A stretch of DNA of 64,000 bases from Macropodus opercularis (GCA_030770545.1 CM061106.1:14743001-14807000), one strand, 5' to 3'. Positions 20,661-33,674 are shown, counted from the first letter of the stretch. A program made the numbers and translations. The notes: generated by a model from the sequence alone, not told the origin.

Positions 20661-23560
20661 AGGGAGACAATGGAGGCCTCAGGACCCGGTGTGTTGACTA
20701 GGATAGCAGTTAGCTTACTGTGGGTGTTCTGAGTAAAAAGACCACTAATTTATCCTCCAGTTGGGTTTCACTTAACACCTGTGAAGAATCCACCAACTTC
20801 CCACAGACTGAAGAAGCCACCTGGATAGGTGGTGAAACGTTTCTACTAACTAGAAGAAGTCCAGTTTCCATGACTCAACCTTCAGACAACTTGACCTGGA
20901 TGAATGAGAACCTTCACAGATACATGCACAGTGGGAACACTCATAGCAGTCGATCCATACACGGCGGTACGGCACCAAACATTAGCTGTATAAACATTTA
21001 CTGACTCTTAAAGTTAAAACTCTCTGCTCAGACTTATTTGATTGCCTCGTATCTTACTGTGAGCTGTCCTTTTGACGGTGGCGTCCTATTCCTTAGAGGG
21101 ACGGCGTACGGTTCCGACCGGTAATGGCAGTGTCCAGCTGTGGGATAGCGGCGGTTGACGACGACCTAGAGACGCGGCAGGCGTGCTCTCCTTGGCGTGG
21201 CGGCGATCGCTTAAAAGCTAACTACTAGCTGCTACAGTGATGTCTGCACATGAACACAGCCTCTCAGACGCAGCTGCATTATTGAACAGCATACTGGCCT
21301 CAGCAGAGACCATGGGAGTGGTATCAGATGCAGCAACAACCAGGCATCAGTCATCGGTTCATAATTTGAGCAGGGACATACTGGACAATCACGTCACTTT
21401 TCCCATCACACCAACACAGCAGTGAGCTACATCGTCTCCAGCTACAGTCCATATTGTTTCTGTCTGGGTAGCAGGGCTCCAGCTTTGGACACGACTAGGA
21501 CAAGACAATGAGTTTACGTTGGCAGCGTTGACTATTGTGTTTACAGCAAAGCTGGTTATGTCAACTTTCCACACACACTTCAACATGTTTTGTAAATCCA
21601 CAGAAAGCCTCTTCTAAGGTGAAGGACACATTCCTCTTCTATGACTTCACATGTGTTTGTTGTGGAAGACAGTCCAGTGTCAAACTGTTTTATAATAAAT
21701 AAATTAAACAATAACAAACTCAGTTTGATTAATTAAATGTGGTAAATAAACTCCAACCCCCCTTCACCTGAGAATGTGCAGACACATGATGGTCTGATGG
21801 AGTGAAATTGGTCATTTTCAGCTGTGCATTACATTAATTGCTGCTGAGTAACATTTCTTAAATTATAGATGTTGTATTTGACATCGTTAGTCTTGACATT
21901 ATTAGATTATCTTGCTTTTAGTCTTCATCGTCAGTGTGTCCTCATACTCTCTCAGTAGAGCAGCATGAGGAACCTTGTGTGTATTTCATCCAGTCTTGAG
22001 CCGTTTATATTGAAAATAAATCATTTTTAAGTCCCACTGGCTCTTCTCCATTATTCCTTGTGTTTGGTTGTCTGTGGTGTAATTTCTAGAAAAAATTTTT
22101 TTATATCAAGACCTCTAGATTCCATGGTAGTTATGCATTACATTACATACATACATTTTCTTCCATGAATTCCGTTAAATATGTTGCCACAGGAACAGGG
22201 AGCATCCTTTAACTTGATGTTGCACATCTTTACTCTGTTTGACAACACTTCCATTTGCATCTAGACAATATCCTCCTTCCAGATCTATTTGAACAACTGG
22301 ATAGTGTTTCTGGACGACAGCATGACTCCCTTAGGTTTAAGATAATCTTCTGTATGAAGGTATCACGTGTTCCTTGCTCTTCTTGGGGCATAATAAGCAA
22401 ACTACTCGTCATTCTTGTGTTTTCTAACTTTTTCCGTTCACTCCCAGACAGTATTTTTAATACTGCAGGTGTTGGTTCCTCATCCCATCAACCTGAGTTC
22501 AACACAGATGAAGTGTCCTTGGAAGTTTAGAACGGAGACTGTCTGCAATTATACGTCTGCTCTGATTGGCCTCCTCTTTAATTGTTCTTTGTTCAACACA
22601 TGATATAGGGGACGTGGTTCTATATCACAGAATATCTGCTATTGCAGGAGGATTAAAACACGTCATGACAGCAGAGCTGGACAGTTCAAAGTCTGTCTGG
22701 CCCTATATCGCTGAAGCTCAGAGGAAGAGACAGCACAAAGCTATAGTTCAGCTGGACATCAGTAGCTTCAGTGTCCTGCTGAGATCACGTCTCTAACTAT
22801 GAAGCATCGTTGATTCTAAACCAGACTGATGTTCTGTGTTTGGAGTGGAGAGGAGGTCTCCTTTTAGCAGCATCAGGCCTGTGGATGTTGGAATATTGAG
22901 AGGAAGAAAGCGTCTGAGCTGCAGACTCTCGTCCTGTCGTATAAATACAGTTAATTGAGATGAGATTAAACTGCTGCAATGTTACAGTTCATCATCCCTG
23001 GATTATGTCCTGTACATTAAATGTGAATATGCAGCACTGCTACGTAGAGATGGGGAAAGAAATGCAAACACATATGCAAAGTGAAACAGTAACAACCTGG
23101 TCACAGTGTTGATGATTTGGAAAAAAAAGTATAATAAATGTTAAGATGTGTTTTGGGAGATGATTTAATAACAATATTAGTTAGAGCAGAAGAATGACAA
23201 ACATCATCAGTTCTTCTTTCATCAGTGGTGAAATAAATATTTATATAAACATAAACACTACTGTGATAACAGCACAGACACTTGGCGTTGAAGTTGATAA
23301 GCTGGAGCCTCCAACACCTCTGTGGTTTAGTGGTGCAGCATCTTTGGAGCAAATAGTAAAGAAACGCTGTGTTGAAGATGATGAGCAGCTAATAAAGTAG
23401 GTTTCGCCACAGAGAAATGGGAGAGAGAGAGAAAAAGTCGTGAGTGAAACGTGCTAACGGAGTGTGATGCTACAAGCAGCTGGGAGAGTGAAGGGGACGA
23501 GGGAAACATTGAACATATAAAAGAGGCCTGTTGAGGTCCAGATACCCCAACCAGTCATGG
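20661..23560. other. Non-genic stretch with several repeats
   Basis: 20795-20922 is a dispersed repeat (see 11566-12899). 21060-21230 is CpG-rich (ggcgtacggttccgaccgg) and is followed by a 62-codon ORF at 21237-21425 without a known domain, so an unrecognised short gene cannot be excluded. 22240-22345 and 22805-23046 are low-copy duplicates of 14440-14520, 50815-50860 and 6985-7143. No gene is supported. Confidence 0.45.
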
Positions 23561-23574
23561 ATAAGCTAAGTCCA

Positions 23575-24250
23575 CCCACTTCTATGCAATAGACAACTGG
23601 AAACGCTTAAAGCAAAGATTTAACATTTATCTAGCAGCACGTAGAGCAAGCGAACATCCTTTTGCATGTTATAGGAGAAGATGCTTTGGATATATAATAG
23701 CTTTAAAATGGATGAAGCTAATCTGATTTTAGTTGATGACAAAGTTTGAACAGTACTTTGTGTCTAGTCAGAACGTGACCTTTGAAAGGTACAAGTTTTT
23801 CACCCATGACCAAAAGAACCTTTGATCAATACTTAGCAGAGCTTCACACATTAAGCAAAACATGTGAACTTGGTAATCTGAGAGACTCACTAGTGAGAGA
23901 GAGGATCGTCTGTGGCACAGTGGATAATGTCCTCAGAGAAAGACTCAGAGAGACAGGACTTACACTGGACAAGTGTGTCAGTATGTGCAGAGCAGCAGGA
24001 ACCACTCGAGCACAAGCTAAAGAGCTTCAGAGAGGTGAAACAACAGTCCATGCAATACAGAAGGACAACATACAGATATACAGATGTGGTAAATGTGGAA
24101 GCAGCCACAACCAAAGTCATGCCCTGCATATGGGAAATCCTGCAATAACTGATCATCAAAGCAGCTCCAAAACAAAAAGTCCACACAGTTGATGAGGAAG
24201 AAGAGGATGACTTCATTGTGGGTGTCGTGCAAACCTGTACAACCGAAAAA
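23575..24250 (+). pseudogene. Ty3/gypsy gag remnant
   Basis: The open part (23782-24192) contains FDQYLAELHTLSKTCELGNL, LVRERIVCGT and RERLRETGLTLDKCVSMCRAAG, which are typical of the capsid C-terminal region of animal Ty3/gypsy Gag. A broken zinc knuckle (CGKCGSSH...) follows and lacks its last ligands. Upstream, 23595-23780 is the same domain shattered by stops and frame changes. Downstream an acidic stretch leads toward a lost protease. No pol is attached. Non-functional. Confidence 0.8.
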
Positions 24251-25000
24251 GATTTAGTTTAGAATTAGGGGTCTGCACTAAATTAATCAAGGATAAGTGT
24301 TTAATCACAACAGAATAAATCTCCATGGTAACTAAACTGGGTTTAACTGATCCTGCTTTGTGTCCAACCAAGTCAAAGATAAGTTCAACCAGAATATGTG
24401 GAAAATCCTGACTTAACACTTGATCTTGGTTTTCGGGACTGTTGGTGTGTGTTAGTCCACAGTAACAGATGCTCAGAGGAAACACTTATTTCTAACTAAC
24501 ACTAGACCCACATGTTGTTTTAACTGGCACATGCAGGCAGGAGCACATCCCCCTGATTTTCATCCTCTCTTCACTGGCTGCTCCTGAACTAGAATAAATA
24601 AGATTAGAATTAGTTAATTATTAATTAGATGGTTAATTAAACAGTGGTAGTCAGTGATCATAATTAAATGTTCTCCTTTGAGTATATTCCATTGTCCAGG
24701 TCTGTAGATTCTCTCAGTCTGTGTAAAGAGGTTCAGGAGAACAGAGATGAAGGAACTGTCAGCATAGAAATGTTGCTAAAACAATTCTGACTTTCCTGCC
24801 ATCACCACAACCTTCCACTGGGTGAAGCTGTTACACAGAAGGATCAACTTACTGGTTCACATCACATTTACAAGTATATGATGATCATAATTATTCTGCT
24901 GTGAACAGATTCATTTGCCATAAACTCTCATAACTCCAGTAAAAGCTTCAGGAACTGAACCACTGACCATGAGGACCAACAACCTTTACCTGCTCCTGTT
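24251..25000. other. Non-genic stretch with a duplicated segment
   Basis: 24640-24795 is repeated at 28115-28275 (shared gtccaggtctgtagattctc and gagatgaaggaactgtcagc). Nothing else is recognised. Confidence 0.45.
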
Positions 25001-25081
25001 ACCAGCAGTGAGGGTTGAACCACCAGCACTAACGTCCGTTGGATCTTCAGTCCAACGCCTTCACCACTCGTCCATCCTGGT
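25001..25081 (-). tRNA. tRNA-Ser-like relic with a GAA-reading anticodon loop
   Basis: On the minus strand the segment starts accaggatggacgagtggtgaaggcgttgg, with an A-box like that of tRNA-Ser. It has a six-pair anticodon stem (gttgga/tccaac), a loop ctgaaga, a long variable region and a B-box-like ggttcaaccc. Acceptor ends pair 6 of 7. The T stem pairs poorly. The loop would place GAA (Phe) in the anticodon of a Ser-type body. The simplest reading is a tRNA pseudogene with a one-base loss in a TGA anticodon loop. Confidence 0.45.
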
Positions 25082-26207
25082 AGATTCTCTGTGTTTCACA
25101 GACAGCAGCTTATTCTACACATCACTAAATATGACTCATCTCTCACTATGTGCTGTGTTGATATGACTCCAGCCTGGATGCAGCCCAGGGACCAAACATC
25201 AGTGGCCTCATTGAAGCCAGGCTGTGTCGTACAAACAGATGTGGTGTCAGTTCATGACCTGTCATCCAGACTCAGTAGGTTGTTGAGAGCTAAAGTCTAA
25301 AGGAAGCTAAACGCTATAAATCACTGCACAGGAGGTTTCAGGGTCAGTCACAGCACAACAAGAACAATATGTTGATCAGTATGTAACACATTCTGGTCTT
25401 ATACTGGTCAAGTTCCTGTCACAGTAGAAAACTTTATTACCTTTGATTATTATCAGTCAGCACAGAGTGAACATACTGTAAAACACCAGTAGAACCAGAT
25501 TCACACAGATTTCAGTGTCTACCTCGGTAAATTGTTCAAGAGTTGTTTTTGTGAGGTGAAGCATCACTAGTGGAAACATGGAGCAAAAGAAAGTGATAAA
25601 AACATAAGACTTATTTACACAGTAGAAGCTTTTTTCATGTCACTGACTCATTTCACCACATTCAGGTTTCAACTACATCGGTTAAATTGTGTTTCCATGA
25701 CGTCCAGTCTAGAAAAATCCACCTGTTCAGTAACAGAAACACAGTCACATGGTTTCCTTTGCTTTAAACAGGATAGAAGCTGCTGTAATGAGAGCAGGAC
25801 ACTGACTTTAGGATTTTAGACACATCAGCTGCCTAATTAAGCAAAAATACATCATTTTGCTGAAAGAGAAAAAGTTGTTATGCAAAATTAAAACAATAAC
25901 AGAAACAGAAGATCAGCTCAGAATCCCCCGAATCATCAGTGAGGTCACATGATGTCATCACTGTGCAGCTGCTCCAGCTTTCAGACAGGAAGTCAAGCTG
26001 GATGTAATAGTGCAGCTGAGGATGTGTTTACTGAAACAAACATTATCTCTCATCTGCTTTTTTCTCTTCTTTCCACAGTTTTTCTTGTGATTTGTTGATG
26101 AACCAGTGGCATCAGGTTCATGTAGTGTTTGTCCAGGTCAAACGTCTGTGGAGGTTTTTATTCATTCAGGTCATACTGAAGCCAAAGGTTCTGTCCAAGT
26201 CGTGTTA
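25082..26207. other. Non-genic stretch
   Basis: 25325-25440 is repeated at 27838-27965 (shared gtatgtaacacattctggtc and ggtcaagttcctgtcacag). The rest shows no feature that I can support. Confidence 0.45.
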
Positions 26208-26645
26208 GATAGATAGATAGATAAGACTTTATTAATCCCGCAGTGGGGAAATTCTGGTGACCCAGCAGCAGCAGAGAAAAAAAACAGTTGGAAAAAAAAA
26301 ATAAAGAGTAAAAATGTGTTATACATTGTACATTATGTACAAAAAGAAAGAAAAAGATGTACATATCTCAACATAAACATAAAGTGCAAAAGTGCCAAAT
26401 AACAAAAAAAACAAAAAACAAAAAACAACATACATGCAAACATGTTCACCGCACGGCACACATCACACTATAAAACATGCTTTACAGTCATGTTGATGTG
26501 TTGTAGAGTCTTATTGCCGTGGGTATGAAGGACCTCCGGTAGCTCAGTCCTGCACTTCGGGTGCAGCAGTCTCGCGCTGTGCGAGCTGCGTTGGTCCTCC
26601 ACGGTTTGGTGCAGGGGGTGGGAGGGGTTGGCCATGATGGACGAG
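26208..26645 (-). mobile_element. 3' end of a non-LTR retrotransposon (L2/CR1/Rex-type LINE)
   Basis: Read on the minus strand, about 26500-26645 encodes a decayed C-terminus with an RRSFIPTAIRLYN-like segment. A 3' untranslated region follows and ends in ttccccactgcgggattaataaagtc plus (TATC)n (26208-26225). That tail is typical of teleost LINEs that end in a short tandem repeat. A frame change lies near 26550. 5'-truncated, dead copy. Confidence 0.75.
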
Positions 26646-29600
26646 TTGTCATGAGCTCAGATCATGTGAGTTGAGGGAAACCTCTCAGGATAATTCAGGT
26701 TGTGTTATGACCCAATCATTTGCTCCTTTGTTGATGTGGTTTCTTCATTTAGCTCTTAAATCTTCCATGACATTATTTTTATGTGACTCTTCAAAACACA
26801 ACTGTAAATTTAGAGGCAGCCTCGTGACCTTGTTCTGCTAATAGATCAGCAGAGTCACTGGTTGCATGTGATTCTAATAACTTCTAGTACAAAAACCCAA
26901 ATCATTCACTTAAAAAAGCAAATAAGTGGAGCCTGCAGGAGGATAAAACCTTCTAAATGTGTTTATTGATCTATTTTCCCAAAGTGAAAAACCCAAATGA
27001 CAATTTATTTTTTAACTAATAACTGTTGGTCGCACAAAATATATTTTCCACATCAACAGGTATGAATCATATTTGGAGACACTGAGAAAGACGTGTGAAA
27101 ACCTTTGACACCTCATTTGCTCTTGTATCCAGGCTTCACCTGCAGGTCTACGTTCTGTGTGTTCTGTGGTTTTAATATATGAGGAGTATTGATAATATAT
27201 AAATAATAAATAACACTGCTGTTCAGCAGTGACTGTGTCTCATCTGTTTTCACAGTTGCTGTCTGGGCCTGAAAGATGTGAGATGTGCAACATAACTCAT
27301 CTGGATGAACCAGCGTTTAAAGCTCAGTATCAGATAACAGACTGTTGTAACTTCTACTCACACACAGGAACATTCCACCAACATGTCTCACATCTCTTTA
27401 CATTCACAGAGTGGAAATGAGTCAGAGTCAATTTAATCATCAAATCTCTCCCAAACAAATTTAAAGGCACAAGAAAATACATGAAAGCAGCTTCAAGGTT
27501 TTCCACCGAGGGTCAACACATTTCAAAGGTGGGTCAGTGTGGTTCCTTCCTTCTCCTGCTGCTCTGTTGACCCTGGATCCTCAGCTGGTCTCCGTTGAGT
27601 CGACCTGTTGTCTGGACAGTCCTGGCTCTTGTGACGTCTTTCAGAAGTGTCAGCATTTATCTCTCAGTTAAATCTTCTTGTGCTCAGTCTCCAGGTTTCA
27701 CACACCAACAGTCTCCTCACCCCACTCTCCATCCTGCTCTATGACCTTGTCTCCTGGGGAAACGGAGACGATGCCTTTATCTCCCGTCTCACTGTGTTTT
27801 TGTGGAGGAGGATGAGGGAGTGAAGCATGAAACTGCTGCTCAGGAGGTTTCAGGGTCAGTCACAGCAGAAAAGATGAAAAGCAGCAAAACAACATGTTCA
27901 TCAGTATGTAACACATTCTGGTCATATACTGGTCAAGTTCCTGTCACAGTAGAAAACTTTACTACACAGACACCAACACACATGAAGGACAACTGACCAG
28001 TAACCTGTGAAAAAAAACATCGTTAATGAAACCCAACACTCTTATAACAATATTTACAGCCTGCAACTGTCATGAGAAGAATTTCACACTTAATGACTAA
28101 TTAGTTAATTATTGAGTAGATAGACAGTTAATGAACCAGTGGTGGTTCGTGATCATAATTAAATGTTGTTCTTGTCATTGTCCAGGTCTGTAGATTCTCT
28201 CAGTGTGTGGACAGAGCTTCAGGAGAACAGAGATGAAGGAACTGTCAGCATAGAAACGTTGGTAAAACAATTGTGCTGTTGTGTTAGTGAAGGACGTCTG
28301 TGACGCGGTGGAGCCAGGAGAGAAACATCTGGTCTGGTCCAAGGTTCCTTTAGGTAAACACTGATATCAGACTGTCTCCTCTCGAGTGGATTCGTCTCAG
28401 TCAAACCACGGCAGAGAAAAGAGGAATCCAGGCTGGAGACGACGTTCTAGCGACTGATTCCTGGACACAGACGTCGTCACGGTGGCCACAGGTGAGATCA
28501 CTTTGCTTTTCTATAGAATGTGATGTGCTCTGTGTTTATGGGTCAGTTGGTTGGATGTTGGTTAGATTGTTTGACTAAATCATGTGATTTGTTCTGATGG
28601 TTAAATTCTTATTTGGCTGCTTGTGTGGATTTGAGTTACTGGAACTAACGTTGCTGTAAATAATGAACTGACTGCATGTGTTGTGTTGTTTCTGTTGTCT
28701 AGATATAAATGTGTTGATATACAGTAAAGTCAAATTCTGATTTGCCACTGTTTGTATAAATGTGAATAAAAGATGAGTAATCATTTTTTCCACAGTGATG
28801 CCTCTTGTGCATCGTCGTAAAATTAACTTTAAGTCAAGTCAAGTTAAATTTGCCAGGAGTATAAATAATGGAGTATTTGAGTCCAGTGAAGCTGCAAAAA
28901 AATATTTAATGTACGTGTGTGTATATGTTCTTACTTTATAACATGTAGCTTTTTATTTGCTTCTATTATTATGGAACAGGGTCGTTTTTATGCTGAGTTG
29001 AAACTGTTATAAAATGTGAAGATCAGGAGAGAGGACTCTCTGCTCTGTGTGTGTGTGTGTGTGTGTGTGTGAGGAGCAGACTGGTGATGTTTTCATTCCA
29101 TTACTTGTGTGTTGACAGACACAAGCTGCAGCAAGTTTCTCATGGACTAAAGCTGCAGTGTGTTATAGTCAGTGATTTATGAGTTTGTTTGTCTTTTATG
29201 CACATATATTTGTATTCGTAAGCACATTGTTAGTGATTGAACAAAGAAAACTGACATTTCAAAGAAGCAGCTGATGTAAATAGGTTCAAAGGGCTTGATT
29301 CTAATTGTTAAATAGTTCTTTTTAACAGATGCTCCACTTTTAAATAATTCTCCAAATTCTTTTATAATTTAAATCACTTTCATTCACCCAATTTAATGAT
29401 TTTTCGGTTGAGAATTAAACGTATGAGGCGATAAAGTCTGGTAAAAAGTCAGTTTATCCAGTAGCTGACCTGGAAAAAGCAGCCAGGTCAGAGGAGTTGG
29501 ATCCACATGAAGTTTATTTGAAAAGAGTAAACGTTTCAGACAGAAATCCTCGTTATATGAGGTGGTGCAGTGAGATGGATGAGAGCGCTGGGAGATCCAT

Positions 29601-30142
29601 GCTGACGGTGGAGTGTTCTAACCTACCTGACTCCGACATGGAGCTGGAGCCAAACCAGTAACGCACCAGTCTGGCCAGTAAAAAACAGGATGTGGAAGGT
29701 TTTCAGGCTGAAGTTTTGATCCACACACTCTGCTGCTGAATGTTCCATCTGATGCCAAATGGTTCTACAAACACGGAGCGAGCAGAGCTTGAACCCACGT
29801 GCAAACACAACCACATGCTTCACTTGGTTATAGTTTATTTTATTATATGAAGAGAAAATCACCGTAGTGCTGGTTACAAACTAAACTAAGAAAATGCAAA
29901 ACAAACAGATTATCTGCCAAGCAGGACAACCAATTAAAATTAGAAACAAACAAAAGCTCACCTAACTATCCAAAAGAAAAGCTCCTTCAAACGAGAATGA
30001 AAAAACTAAAATGCAGCCAAAACAAGGATTCAAGGACGTGAGGACTTTGTCATTTCAACATGAACCATGTAGAACAAAATATTGTTCTCAACCTGCATAG
30101 AACATCAATAATTCTAGAGGACAATAATAATCCTAGATGACA
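26646..30142. other. Non-genic stretch with duplicated blocks and a GT microsatellite
   Basis: 27533-27755 is nearly identical to 11863-12085. 27838-27965 and 28115-28275 are copies of 25325-25440 and 24640-24795. A (GT)n run lies at 29048-29071. Short ORFs here (for example 27802-27996) have no domain. It may be a broken extra copy of zinc-finger 5' sequence. Confidence 0.45.
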
Positions 30143-30766
30143 TTAATAATTTTAGAGGACATCAATGATCCTAGTTTCAGCAGATGGTCAGTGTTTTATT
30201 AGCAGCAGCATGTGAGGGACAGTATTTACTGTAGCACAGCATCAGGGTAGCAGTTGTCCTTCAGCCTCTTTGTTCTGGCCTGGATGCTGCTCAGCCTCCT
30301 ACCTGAGGGGAGGGGGGAGAACAGTTTGTGTGCAGGGTGAGTGGTGTCTCATGATGCTGAGCCTTATTCCTGCATCTCTTTCTGTAGGTTTCTCAGAGTG
30401 AGGGTGAGCTGCAGACAGTGTTTTGGTGATGTCTTCATGCTGCAGCGTCTGCTTCTCCTCCTCTGTGCAGCTGTCGTACCACACAAGAAAGAGGTCAGTG
30501 TCCTCTCCACAACACACCTGCAGAAGAAGGTGAGGATGGAGGTGCTCAGTCCTACTTTTTGCATCTTCCGTAGGAAGTTCAGGCGCTGATGAGGCTTTTT
30601 AATGATGGAGGAGGTTTTATTTCTCCAGGTGAGGTTGTTAGTGGTTTGTACGACCAAATATTTCACACAGGAGACCAGCTCCACAGCTGCTCCGTCGATA
30701 AAGAGAGGTAACAGCGTGGAGCCAGACTTCAGAAAGTCCACCACCATCTCTTTGGCCTTGTGTCTT

Positions 30767-31319
30767 TGTAATGGAATTTCTACTATGATTATTTTCCCTT
30801 GTGACAGAACTGTGATTCATATTACTTGATATATCCTCATATGCATTTGCTTTTACCTGTACTAAGCAAAGTAATCATAGAATGAGTTATACCTTTACAG
30901 AAATACTTTAGAATAATGAGCCTTCTCTTCTGCCTTGAGAAAGGGAGGTAGGGAGACACTGTTTAGTTATAATTGTTTTACAGCATGGACCAAGGCCATG
31001 AGAGCATGGCAGCAGAACTTTGATTTACTTTGTTTCTGTTACACTTTCCACCTGGTGCAAGGCAGTGACTGACCCTGAGTTGTGGGCTGATAAGTCCCTT
31101 GTGGACTGTCTTTGTTTGAGACTGAGCTAATGAGAAGATACATCTTTACTCCCTCACAATAGAGGAGGTATTTAGGTAGGTGTAGGGTAGATGACTTCAG
31201 AACTACACTCAGGCAGGACAGTTTTGCACTGACTCTGTGTATTTCTCTTCTTGCAAGAATAAAAGACAACAGAAAGACAACTTTGATCGACTTTTGATTC
31301 ATTCATCAGGTTCCTAACA
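30767..31319 (+). mobile_element. Solo LTR (retroviral type) nested in the LINE
   Basis: 553 bases with TGTAATGG...TCCTAACA ends, AATAAA at about 31258 and a U5-like tail to the CA end. LINE sequence is continuous on either side, which shows a secondary insertion. No clear target duplication was found by eye, so the borders may be off by a few bases. Confidence 0.6.
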
Positions 31320-31625
31320 GGTTTTTGCCTCTACAGTATGTTGAGGATGAGATTGTTTAGTTTACACCAGTTCGTCCCCCTCCTGCCTGTAGGTTGTCTC
31401 ATTGCTGCTGCTGTATCATCTGCAGACTTCACTATCAGGTTGATGTCGTGTTGAGCTGTGCAGTCATGTGTCAGGAGGGTGTGAAGGAGACGACTGAGGA
31501 CACACCCCTGTGGAGAACCAGTGTTCAGCATGATGCTGGAGGAGGAGACGTTGTTGACCCTCACAGTCAGTTCTTTCCTGTTAGGAAGTCCAGGATCCAG
31601 TTGCATAGGGGAGAGCACAGCCCAG

Positions 31626-31779
31626 ACAACATTAATAATTTTAGAGGACATCAATGATCCTAGTTTCAGCAGATGGTCAGCGTTGTAGGAGCAGCAGCAT
31701 GTGAGGGACAGTATTTACTGTAGTACAGCATCAGGATAGCAGTTGTCCTTCAGCCTTTTTGTTCTGGCCTGGATGCTGG
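31626..31779. repeat. 154-base block duplicated from 30143-30290 into the same LINE
   Basis: Matches 30143-30290 closely (aataattttagaggacatca...tctggcctggatgctg). It is flanked on both sides by copies of gtccaggatccag(t/c)tgcat...cagccca (31588-31625 and 31780-31817). Confidence 0.75.
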
Positions 31780-32300
31780 TCCAGGATCCAGCTGCATAGG
31801 GGAGAGCACAGCCCAGGGACAGACAGTTTTGTGACTAGTGTCTGTGGGATGATTGTATTGAAGGCTGAGCTGAATCCAGGAAAAGCAGCCTGACATACGA
31901 GCACTTGTTCTCCAGATGTGTCAGGGCCTGGTGGGTGACAGCTGAGATGGCGTCTGCTGAGGACCGGTTCTTCCTGGTTGTGTACTGATGGTCCGTAGAT
32001 CAATTTCCCTGTTAATGTGTCATCACCAGCCTCTCAACACACTTCATGATTATGGGGGTCAGTGCGATTGGCCGGTAGTCATGGAGACAGGACCCTGATG
32101 GGGTTTAAAACAGGGGTGATTACTGTGGGTTTCAGCCACGGTGGTGTTAAAATGTCCTTTAGTGCCTCTGTGAGCTGGTGGACACAGTCCTTCAGGACTG
32201 AAACCCCATCAGAACCTGCTGCTTTACGGGCTTCGCTCGCTGCAGGGTGGACCTCACCTCAGCTGCTGTGACACTGCAGACAGGCTCATCAGAACAAAGG

Positions 32301-33011
32301 GGAAACTTCAAAGCGGGCGTAGAAGTTGTTCAGGGCATCAGGGAGATTTGCTTCTGAAGAACACTGTCTGTCTTTCTACATGTGCACGAGGGAAGGCTCT
32401 GCACATCCCTGTCTGTTGGTTAACTCTCTGTCTAGTGTGTTTTCACTGCAGGTGGCAAAGGTGATATGTTGACGAAACGAAATGTGCCAATGAAAAAACA
32501 GTTATTAGGGAAACTCAGAGGAAATAAGTCTGTGAAGATTCTCATTCATCTGAGGAAATGTTTTTTTTAATGACTGCAAGAAACAAACAAGGGGAAGCTC
32601 GTCATTGTGGCTTTTGTTGAACAGGTTGTTTGAGGCAGGATGTGCTGACCTGAATGTGTGAATCACATGGATTCCTGCAGTGCTGCTGATCTCCAGCACA
32701 GCGGTGGAGGTGGAAGGAGGAGCTGTGTGGATGTGTAGCTGGCTGCCGCTCTTCTCCCTCTGAGCGTCGACCAAGTTATCTGCGTTGCGTCGTATTTGCG
32801 ATTGAAGCAAGAACAACCACCATCTTCCAGTTGAAATTATTTTTGTTGTCTGCGTAGAAATGAAATAAAAACATGGTTCAGCCTCATAAAATGCAACAGG
32901 GGCCACATGAGAGATTAGCAACCTGTCCAGGGTGAACCCTGCCTCTCGCCCATAGACAGCTGGGATAGACTTGGGTAAAAGCAGTAGGAAATTGACTTTT
33001 TAACTCAAAAC
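32301..33011. other. Non-genic stretch with repeat tails
   Basis: 32517-32562 is an inverted copy of the dispersed repeat at 20795. 32921-32990 (cctgtccagggtgaaccctg, ctctcgcccatagacagctg) is a widespread teleost repeat tail that also occurs at 54319-54420. A 138-codon minus-strand ORF across 32505-32921 has no domain and overlaps repeat. Confidence 0.5.
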
Positions 33012-33372
33012 TGTTACAATTCTCCTCCTTTGGGGTTTTGATTTTCCTTCCTTGTGTTCAGGGCACATTTCCCTGGTTAACTGTGTCTATTTATACCTGT
33101 GTCTGCAACTTGCTAGTGTGTCTTCCATTGCCCCGACCTCCAGCTCGATTTGTTGCTCGAGGAATTAAGTGTTTTTACAAAGTTGTCCAGGCTAATTGCT
33201 AAACCTGCTCTGCAGTGGTTTAGTTTTTTCCAATTTGCTACATTGTGTTTTCTTTGTGCAAGTCTTCTTTCAGGAGATTATCTGATTTAGTTTTTGTCAT
33301 GTCAGCCTTGCTGTGATCCTTTGTTTTCAAAATAAAGAAAAGCGACTGGTCTCTGGTTATGTGGGTCCAGAT
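33012..33372 (+). mobile_element. Possible solo LTR, gypsy-like
   Basis: Starts TGTTACAATTC and has tatttatacc (TATA-like) at about 33090 and AATAAAG at about 33331. It ends near tgtgggtcca. This fits an LTR preceding zinc-finger gene 2, but there is no second copy or target duplication. Confidence 0.4.
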
Positions 33373-33512
33373 GCGGTGATTTAGGAACAATAGGAACTGC
33401 ACAGCTACACTTCACAGCATTACTGTGCTGTCTGTGGAGGATTCAGATAACTTGACTTTTGGTCTGTTCATTAGTTTCCTCATAATTTCCCTCCGCAGTG
33501 ACCAGGACCAAA

Positions 33513-33674
33513 ATGGATCAGTACAAAGGTGAACTGAAAGCAGAGGAAGTCTATGGCCAGTCCAAGAGGGATACGAAGCAGCAGGACACGGGTTTAACCG
33601 AACAGGACCGGTCCACTAGCGAAATTAAGGAGGAGCAGCAGAACAACGACTACACTGGAAGCACCGATCAACAG
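33513..33674 (+). CDS. Zinc-finger gene 2, N-terminal coding exon
   Basis: 54 codons beginning MDQYKGELKAEEVYGQSKRD. They are acidic and Gln-rich, with the TEQDRSTSEIKEEQQN motif shared with gene 1. The acceptor (ctccgcag) lies at 33498 and the GT donor after DQQ at 33675, in phase 0. The intron to the finger exon is only 233 bases, against 4.2 kb in gene 1 and 1.7 kb in gene 3. The ATG context is good (A at -3, G at +4). Confidence 0.75.

Larger units (their letters stand above)
30143..32300 (-). pseudogene. LINE (L2/CR1/Rex-type) reverse transcriptase relic, interrupted twice
   Basis: Read from 32300 down to 30143 on the minus strand, it shows decayed reverse-transcriptase motifs in order: FSSAFNTIIPQTLVTKL (about 31850), then NTGSPQGCVLS and a changed catalytic SADDTA (about 31440; FADD expected). 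Next come PLFIDGAAVELVSCVKYLVVQ and the downstream IIKKPHQRLNFLRKM (about 30610). The frame is broken repeatedly. Two insertions split it: an LTR at 30767-31319 and a 154-base duplicated block at 31626-31779. No endonuclease domain is seen. Confidence 0.8.

Noticed and set aside
32505..32921. 138-codon minus-strand ORF as a gene
   Set aside because: One end is a copy of a dispersed repeat and the rest has no recognisable domain.
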